Positions 59,074-64,000 of a DNA stretch of 64,000 bases are shown one piece after another. A model generated the notes under the pieces. The model did no database searches, was not told the DNA's origin, and was given only the letters and a program-made list of their open reading frames with translations. The stretch comes from Streptomyces sp. NBC_01298 (GTDB taxonomy: Bacteria; Actinomycetota; Actinomycetes; Streptomycetales; Streptomycetaceae), in assembly GCF_035978755.1 (NCBI RefSeq), contig NZ_CP108414.1, positions 1,488,001 to 1,552,000 on the forward strand, read 5' to 3'. The position numbers and the translations under genes were made by a program. Position 1 is the first letter of the stretch. Every line of letters starts with the position of its first letter.

Positions 59074-59899
59074 ACTGCTCCTCCACCGCTGCCGAGACGA
59101 TCGTGGTGACCGCCTTGAAGGTCCGGATCCCCTCGTACATCGTCCCGCTGGTGTATCCGACCCTACGCTCACCCGCCCGCTCGACCCCGGGCACGACGGT
59201 GGCCGCCATCGCCAGGTGCTCGGCGTCGAACTCCACCTCCACCGCGAACGGTCCTCCCCGCACCGGTTCGTGGCGTACGGCGAGGGCCGCGGCCTCCTTG
59301 GCGGCGGCCCGGATGTCGGCGGCCGTACGGGCCGGGGTGCGGCAGACGGCGGCGTAGCGCGAGACGTGGTCCTTGACGGCGACCGTCACCGCGTCCGGGG
59401 CGTACCCGGCGGCGTCGGCGCAGGTCAGGTCGTCTCCGGTGACCAGGACGACGGGGACCCCGTACTCGGCGACCACGTGCGCGTTGAGCAGGCCCTCGCT
59501 GGCGCGGGTCCCGTTGACCCAGACCCCCGTGATGGAGTTGGCGAGGTAGGTGTGGGCGAGCACGCCCTCTTCGCCGGCGCCCGTGTGGTAGCCGACGAAG
59601 GCGATGCCGTCGACGTCCCCGTGCTGGACGCCCTCCACCATGGAGAGGGACTTGTGGCGGCCGGTGAGCAGCTCGACGCGCGGGTCGAGCTGCTCCAGCA
59701 GCAGGTTGCGCATGGTCCAGTGGGCCTCGTTGACGAGTACGCGCTCCGCCCCGGCGTCGTAGAACCCGAGGACGGCGGCGTTCACGTCGGAGGTGAACAG
59801 GCTCCGGCAGCGTTCCCACTGCGGGGTCCCGGGCAGCACGTCGGCGGGCCAGGTGACGCCGGTGGCGCCTTCCATGTCGGCGGAGATGAGGATCTTCAT
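59066..59899 (-). CDS. M55 D-aminopeptidase (DppA-like)
   Basis: A 277-residue zinc D-aminopeptidase. The motif MKILISADMEGATGV at the N-terminus gives the Asp and Glu zinc ligands, and VGYHTGAGEEGVLAHTY and VLVNEAHWTMRN supply the histidines, as in DppA of Bacillus subtilis, which acts on D-Ala-D-Ala from cell wall peptides. AGGGGG precedes ATG 59899. It heads the operon M55-M20-S9 (overlaps of eight and four bases), suggesting stepwise breakdown of peptidoglycan-derived or other short peptides. No signal peptide, so it is cytoplasmic. Confidence 0.93.
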   Translation of the reverse strand: MKILISADMEGATGVTWPADVLPGTPQWERCRSLFTSDVNAAVLGFYDAGAERVLVNEAHWTMRNLLLEQLDPRVELLTGRHKSLSMVEGVQHGDVDGIAFVGYHTGAGEEGVLAHTYLANSITGVWVNGTRASEGLLNAHVVAEYGVPVVLVTGDDLTCADAAGYAPDAVTVAVKDHVSRYAAVCRTPARTAADIRAAAKEAAALAVRHEPVRGGPFAVEVEFDAEHLAMAATVVPGVERAGERRVGYTSGTMYEGIRTFKAVTTIVSAAVEEQYG

Positions 59900-60070
59900 C
59901 GGGCCCCCTGGCGGTCGGTAGCGCTCAGGGCCCCCACCCTAGCCGTCCGACCCCTGCCGGACCTCGGGGCCGCGCCCCCGGCGCGCCGGGGCGCGGGCCC
60001 GGCCCCGGGCGGGCTCATTTCACCCGATCCGGTGAGGCCCGATCCCCGGCCCCACCGGCAACGGCCTTGC

Positions 60071-60514
60071 TCAGCCCTTGACTTCGGCGGCCAGGTTGGC
60101 GAGGAGGGTGTCGTAGATGCGGGCGAGGCCCTTGGGCGCGAAGGTGCGCTCGAAGAAGCCGCCGATGCCGCCGGCGCCCTTCCACACGGTGGTGACGACG
60201 GCCTTGGACTTGCCCTCGCCCGCCGGGGTGACGGTCCAGGTGGTGACCATGGTGGAGTTGCGGTCCTTCTCCACGAGCTGCCCGTCGGTGGGCTCGGTGA
60301 CCTCCAGCAGGCAGTCGCGGACCCGCTTGCTCGTGGCCTGGAGCTTCCAGTGGACGAGGGTGCCCTCGCCGTCGCCGCCCTCGAGCACCTCGTACTCGCT
60401 GAAGTGCTCGGGCAGCACCTTGCCCCGGGTCCCGGTGTAGTCGGCCAGCGCGTCGAACACGGTCTCCGCGTCCGCCCCGATGATGCGTTCCGTGGTGGCC
60501 TCGACCTGCGCCAT
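60071..60514 (-). CDS. SRPBCC-family protein
   Basis: A 147-residue SRPBCC/START-like protein. RIIGADAETVFDALADYTG begins the fold, EGTLVHWKLQATSKRVRDC and VTTWTVTPAGEGKSKAVVTT are internal strands, and FAPKGLARIYDTLLANLAAE is the long C-terminal helix. GGAGG precedes ATG 60514. It stands alone between the peptidase operon (171 bases) and a hypothetical gene (74 bases). Unlike the 30953-31402 member it is of the polyketide cyclase 2 kind. Ligand unknown. Confidence 0.87.
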   Translation of the reverse strand: MAQVEATTERIIGADAETVFDALADYTGTRGKVLPEHFSEYEVLEGGDGEGTLVHWKLQATSKRVRDCLLEVTEPTDGQLVEKDRNSTMVTTWTVTPAGEGKSKAVVTTVWKGAGGIGGFFERTFAPKGLARIYDTLLANLAAEVKG

Positions 60515-60588
60515 GGCGTTCCTCCAGCAGTTGTGTTCGCTCGTCACCGCGAAGCCAACCACCTCCGGGGCGGGCGCCCAAATCCGGG

Positions 60589-61419
60589 TCAGACGTGACA
60601 GCGGACGGAGACCAGGAGGGCGTCGGCGGGCAGCGCCGCGAGGTGGGCCGCCGCACTGCCGAACTCCCCCAGCGGGGGCGGGGTGTGCAGGCAGGCTCCG
60701 GGGTCGTCGCAGGCTCCGTGCAGAGGGGCGCTGCCCTGCTCGCACCACCAGCCGTCTAGGGTCAGGAGGTTCACGCACGGGGAGGCCCAGGCGGCGCCGC
60801 GCGAGACGAACCACTCCCGCTCGCGGTAGGCGCCGAAGGTCTGGACTGGATCTTCGATGCCGCGCAGGAAGGAGTCGAACCCGTCGTCGGCCGGGTCGGA
60901 AGGGAGCTCCGCGGCCCACTGCCGGAAGGGTGCGGCCGGTGTCTGCGCGAGGTATTCCGAGTGGGCCTCGCTCCATGCGGCCTCGTAGCCGGACCGCTCC
61001 ACACGGACCGCGTCCGGGTGGAGGTCCTCCCACGGCCGGACCGACGGATACTCCCGGAGCAGCTCCTGCCACCGGTCCCAGGCGGCCCCGGCCAGTTCCG
61101 CGGTCCGCTCGGAGCGCTCGCGCACCACGAGCAGTCCGCGCGGGCCGCCCGCGCACCAGCCGGGCAGGCTGTCCTCACGGGTGCCGTTCCAGCGCGGGTG
61201 GTCGTGGACGATCCGGGGGTCCGCCTCGTGGCCCGGCCGGATGCGGTAGCCGGCTCCCTCCGCGCCACCCTGGATCCGCCAGCCGTCCCAGATCCGCAGG
61301 TCCTGGGAGATGTCACCGTCCCGGTCCAGCCAGAAGGGCGCGAGCGCCTCTCCCACCGCTTCTTCGAGCCGGTCCCCGGCCTCGCCCGGGAGGCACACCG
61401 TGAGTCTGTATCCCGCCAT
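60589..61419 (-). CDS. Hypothetical protein, Streptomyces-type, no known domain
   Basis: A 276-residue acidic, Trp-rich soluble protein. It starts MAGYRLTVCLPGEAGDRLEE (ATG 61419, no clear ribosome site), has a middle helical part (WDRWQELLREYPSVRPWEDL) and ends with a Cys-containing stretch, DGWWCEQGSAPLHGACDDPG. I recognise no family. There is no signal peptide or membrane segment. Its start is divergent from the radical SAM gene across 111 bases that contain a LexA-like box, so both may share regulation. Confidence 0.7.
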   Translation of the reverse strand: MAGYRLTVCLPGEAGDRLEEAVGEALAPFWLDRDGDISQDLRIWDGWRIQGGAEGAGYRIRPGHEADPRIVHDHPRWNGTREDSLPGWCAGGPRGLLVVRERSERTAELAGAAWDRWQELLREYPSVRPWEDLHPDAVRVERSGYEAAWSEAHSEYLAQTPAAPFRQWAAELPSDPADDGFDSFLRGIEDPVQTFGAYREREWFVSRGAAWASPCVNLLTLDGWWCEQGSAPLHGACDDPGACLHTPPPLGEFGSAAAHLAALPADALLVSVRCHV

Positions 61420-61483
61420 GGGGCGCAGCCTCGCACCCTTCGCTCCGTCCTGACCAGCGATTTCCCCACCCCGCACGATCATG

Positions 61484-61497
61484 AGAACGTTTGTTCT
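61484..61497 (+). promoter_or_regulatory. LexA-like SOS box, AGAAC-GTTT-GTTCT
   Basis: A perfect GAAC-N4-GTTC palindrome with one further matching pair, 34 bases before the ATG of the radical SAM gene. It resembles the Gram-positive/actinobacterial LexA box (CGAAC-N4-GTTCG); the outer C/G pair is A/T here. Confidence 0.6.
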
Positions 61498-61530
61498 ATT
61501 CTCGGTCGGAGCTACCGAGGGAGGCGCACC

Positions 61531-62574
61531 ATGCGCTGGGACAACCTGACCGCGGGCCCCACGGGCCCGGCCGCGCTCTTCGGCGCCGACTCCGTCGTGA
61601 CCCGCACCTTCGACACCCCCGAGTTCCGCGGGATCACCTTCCACGAGGTCCGGGCCCGCTCGATCGTCAACCGGGTCCCCGGCGCCTCCCGGATGCCGTT
61701 CGAGTGGACCGTGAACCCTTACCGGGGATGCAGTCACGCCTGCGTGTACTGCTTCGCCCGCAAGACGCACGGCTACCTCGACCTCGACACCGGGATCGGC
61801 TTCGACTCCCAGATCGTCGTCAAGACCAACGCCCCCGAGCTCCTGCGCCGCGAGCTCGCCTCGCCCCGGTGGACCGGCGCGCACATCGCGATGGGCACCA
61901 ACGTGGACTGCTACCAGCGCGCCGAGGGCCGCTACCGCCTCATGCCCGGGATCATCGAGGCGCTGCGGGAGCGGGCCAACCCCTTCTCGATCCTGACCAA
62001 GGGCACGCTGATCCTGCGCGACCTCCCCCTCATCCAGGAGGCCGCCGTCGTCGCCGACGTCGGGATCTGCGTCTCCGTCGGCTTCACCGACACCGCCCTG
62101 TGGCGCACGGTCGAACCAGGCACCCCCTCCCCCGCCGCCCGGCTGCAGGCCGTCCGCGCCCTCACCGACGCCGGCATCGAGTGCGGGGTGCTGATGGCCC
62201 CCGTGATCCCCTTCCTCGGGGACTCCCCGGAGCAGCTGCGGGCCACCGTCCGGGCCGTCGCCGAGTCGGGCGCGACCTCCGTGACACCCCTGGTACTCCA
62301 TCTGCGCCCCGGTGCCCGCGAGTGGTTCACGGCCTGGCTGGGCGAGCACCACCCCCATCTGGCCGCCCGGTACGAGCGGATGTACGCGGGCGGCTCGTAC
62401 GCGCCCACCTGGTACCAGCGGATGATCACCCGCCAAGTCCACGAGCTCGCCGCCGAGTTCGGCATCGGACCGGGAGGCCCCGGCGGCCCGGCACCGGCCC
62501 GGCGGATCGTCGTACCGGAGCGGCCGGACAGCGGCGCAGCCGCGCCCGGGCCGACCCAGCTCAGCCTGCTCTGA
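61531..62574 (+). CDS. Radical SAM protein, Rv2578c family
   Basis: A 347-residue radical SAM protein. The iron-sulfur motif C-x3-C-x2-C is GCSHACVYCFARKTHG (about residues 68-83), then NPYRG-type FEWTVNPYRG precedes it, as in Rv2578c-like and spore photoproduct lyase-like enzymes. VVKTNAPELLRREL, GTNVDCYQRAEGRYRLMPGI and FSILTKGTLILRDLPL are the conserved following blocks. GAGGGAGG precedes ATG 61531. A LexA-like box lies upstream, which with the spore-photoproduct-lyase resemblance suggests a DNA-damage role; the substrate is unproven. Tail residues are Pro/Gly-rich. Confidence 0.92.
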   Translation: MRWDNLTAGPTGPAALFGADSVVTRTFDTPEFRGITFHEVRARSIVNRVPGASRMPFEWTVNPYRGCSHACVYCFARKTHGYLDLDTGIGFDSQIVVKTNAPELLRRELASPRWTGAHIAMGTNVDCYQRAEGRYRLMPGIIEALRERANPFSILTKGTLILRDLPLIQEAAVVADVGICVSVGFTDTALWRTVEPGTPSPAARLQAVRALTDAGIECGVLMAPVIPFLGDSPEQLRATVRAVAESGATSVTPLVLHLRPGAREWFTAWLGEHHPHLAARYERMYAGGSYAPTWYQRMITRQVHELAAEFGIGPGGPGGPAPARRIVVPERPDSGAAAPGPTQLSLL

Positions 62575-62697
62575 GCGCCCGTACGACCGTACGACCGACT
62601 GAAGGGTCATCACATCGGGCCAATCGGGGCTCCAATCCCCCCTTCCGGGCGCGGGTTCCGGGACGATTCCGCCCAGAACCCTCGGCTGGGAGGCCCC

Positions 62698-64000
62698 ATG
62701 CTGCATCCGATGCTGCGCCCGATGAAGAACAGCAAGCCCGGTCCCGCCCTGCGGCGCGCCGCCGTCCTGCTCGCGGTGTCCACCATCGCCGCCGCCCTGG
62801 CGAGCCCGGTCACGGCCGCCGCCCCGGCAGCGGCGGCTCCGGCCGCCCCGGCCGCCGAGGCCCTGAAGTGGTCCAACTGCGCGACCTCCCGCTACCCGAC
62901 GCTCCAGTGCGCCTCCCTCAAGGTCCCCCTCGACCACGAGAACCCGGCGGGCCGGCAGATCTCCCTGGCTCTGACCCGGGTCCCCCACACGGCCGCCCGC
63001 TCCCAGGGCCCGCTGCTGGTCAACCCCGGCGGGCCCGGCGGCAGCGGTCGCACACTGGCCGGTTTCATCGCCTCCGCGCTGCCCAAGGACGTCGCGGCCC
63101 AGTACGACGTGATCGGCTTCGACCCCCGCGGCGTCGGCAAGAGCGAGCCCGCCCTGGACTGCGGCGCCGGCCACTTCACCCCCGTACGGCCGGACTCCGT
63201 GCCGCTGGACGAGGAGACCGAGCGGGCCAACCTGGAGCGGGTGAAGTCCTTCGCCGAGTCCTGCCAGACCAAGCACGCGGACGTCCTCCCCTACATCGGC
63301 ACCGTCTCGGCGGCCCGTGACCTCGAGGTCCTGCGCACCGCCCTGCGCGCCGACAAGCTGAGCTACTTCGGCTACTCCTACGGCACCTACCTGGGCGCGG
63401 TGTACGCCAAGCTCCACCCCGACCGCGTGCACCGGCTGGTCCTGGACTCCGTGGTCGACCCGGCCGGGGTCTGGTACGAGGACAACCTCGCCCAGGACCA
63501 GGCCTTCGACTCCCGCCACAAGGCCTTCCTGGCCTGGGTGGCCCGGTACGACTCCACGTACCACCTCGGCACCGACCCGGCCGCCGTCGAGGCCCGCTGG
63601 TACGAGATGCGGACGGCACTGCGCACGGCTCCGGCGGGCGGCAAGGTGGGCCCGGCGGAGCTGGAGGACACCTTCATGCCGGGCGGCTACTTCAACGGCT
63701 ACTGGCCCCACCTCGCGACGGCCTTCGCCGCCTACGCGGTGGAGGACGACCCGAAGCCGCTGGTCTCCGCGTACGAGAAGTTCGGCGCGGTGGAGCCCTC
63801 GGCGGGCAACAGCTACAGCGTGTACACGGCCGTGCAGTGCCGGGACTCGGCCTGGCCCAGGAACTGGAACCAGTGGCGGGCCGACATGTGGCGCACGCAC
63901 GCCAAGGCCCCCTTCATGACCTGGAACAACGCCTGGTACAACGCCCCCTGCGCGTTCTGGCCGGGCGAGCCGCTCCAGGCCCCGGACGTCACCAACTCGG
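62698..64000 (+). CDS. Secreted alpha/beta-hydrolase, tripeptidyl aminopeptidase (S33) type, 3' end missing
   Basis: The first 434 residues of a secreted serine peptidase of the Streptomyces Tap/SlpD group, which releases tripeptides from protein N-termini. A Sec signal spans about residues 20-55 (RRAAVLLAVSTIAAALASP, then an Ala-rich region). The oxyanion block LVNPGGPGGSG lies near 107-117, VIGFDPRGVGKSEP follows, and the nucleophile is Ser227 in YFGYSYGTYLGA. Catalytic Asp and His lie beyond the window. GGGAGG precedes ATG 62698. The final visible residues, AFWPGEPLQAPDVTNS, are in the C-terminal lid. It would add an extracellular step to the peptide metabolism seen upstream. Confidence 0.92.
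   Translation, partial: MLHPMLRPMKNSKPGPALRRAAVLLAVSTIAAALASPVTAAAPAAAAPAAPAAEALKWSNCATSRYPTLQCASLKVPLDHENPAGRQISLALTRVPHTAARSQGPLLVNPGGPGGSGRTLAGFIASALPKDVAAQYDVIGFDPRGVGKSEPALDCGAGHFTPVRPDSVPLDEETERANLERVKSFAESCQTKHADVLPYIGTVSAARDLEVLRTALRADKLSYFGYSYGTYLGAVYAKLHPDRVHRLVLDSVVDPAGVWYEDNLAQDQAFDSRHKAFLAWVARYDSTYHLGTDPAAVEARWYEMRTALRTAPAGGKVGPAELEDTFMPGGYFNGYWPHLATAFAAYAVEDDPKPLVSAYEKFGAVEPSAGNSYSVYTAVQCRDSAWPRNWNQWRADMWRTHAKAPFMTWNNAWYNAPCAFWPGEPLQAPDVTNS

Overview
The window is about 73% GC with strong G/C bias at third codon positions, GTG and TTG starts, GTGA/ATGA stop-start overlaps and an HrdB-type principal sigma factor. Protein families such as MmyB-like regulators, the MAB_1171c family, DinB-type TIGR03086 proteins and a secreted tripeptidyl-aminopeptidase-like hydrolase point to a Streptomyces or very close relative, probably chromosomal. 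I find 60 protein-coding genes, two cut by the window edges. I see no rRNA, tRNA, CRISPR array, insertion sequence or prophage, and no gap between genes longer than 300 bases.

Layout. 1-4.7 kb: end of fdhD, a small secreted protein, a [2Fe-2S] ferredoxin-like protein with a bile acid:sodium symporter-type carrier, a divergent LysR regulator and an F420/NADP oxidoreductase-like protein. 4.8-11.8 kb: an acyl-CoA ligase and a branched-chain amino-acid type ABC transporter, made of a lipoprotein, a permease-permease-ATPase fusion and a second ATPase. 12-17.8 kb: aldo/keto reductase, ricin-type lectin, methyltransferase, pterin dehydratase, Tat-exported amine oxidase-like flavoprotein, MmyB regulator and a membrane protein. 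18.0-22.5 kb: a four-gene module of a duplicated-domain protein, an HExxH metallopeptidase-like protein, a flavoprotein and a 7-TM MAB_1171c protein. 22.5-31.4 kb: POT transporter, folD, methyltransferase, hrdB with a predicted sigma-R promoter, a MoxR ATPase/vWA-metallopeptidase pair and a SRPBCC protein. 31.5-41.6 kb: membrane phosphatase-like protein, degenerate serine-recombinase-like protein, two metallo-beta-lactamase-fold hydrolases, DedA-like protein, a lysine-free aminotransferase-fold protein, a DinB protein, methyltransferase, SGNH hydrolase and PadR. 41.8-49.5 kb: NTF2-like protein, thyA-folA, and a two-component system with a SHOCT/ABC export operon. 49.6-64 kb: DUF1877, DUF5107, DinB, degenerate arginase, acetyltransferase and LapA-like genes, a D-aminopeptidase/M20/S9 peptidase operon, SRPBCC, a Rv2578c-like radical SAM protein behind a LexA-like box, and the start of a secreted S33 hydrolase.

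Most of this is core or conserved Streptomyces content. The most interesting points are the 18-22.5 kb module with a hairpin-rich leader, the aminotransferase-fold protein with no lysine, the arginase homologue lacking two metal-binding histidines, an intergenic repeat family present inside the coding linker of the transporter fusion, a probable SOS box before the radical SAM gene, and many short tandem repeats in genes, at stop codons and in promoters. Folate/one-carbon genes (folD, thyA, folA, and perhaps the pterin dehydratase) are scattered over the window. All functional statements rest on motif recognition by eye; no search was run.
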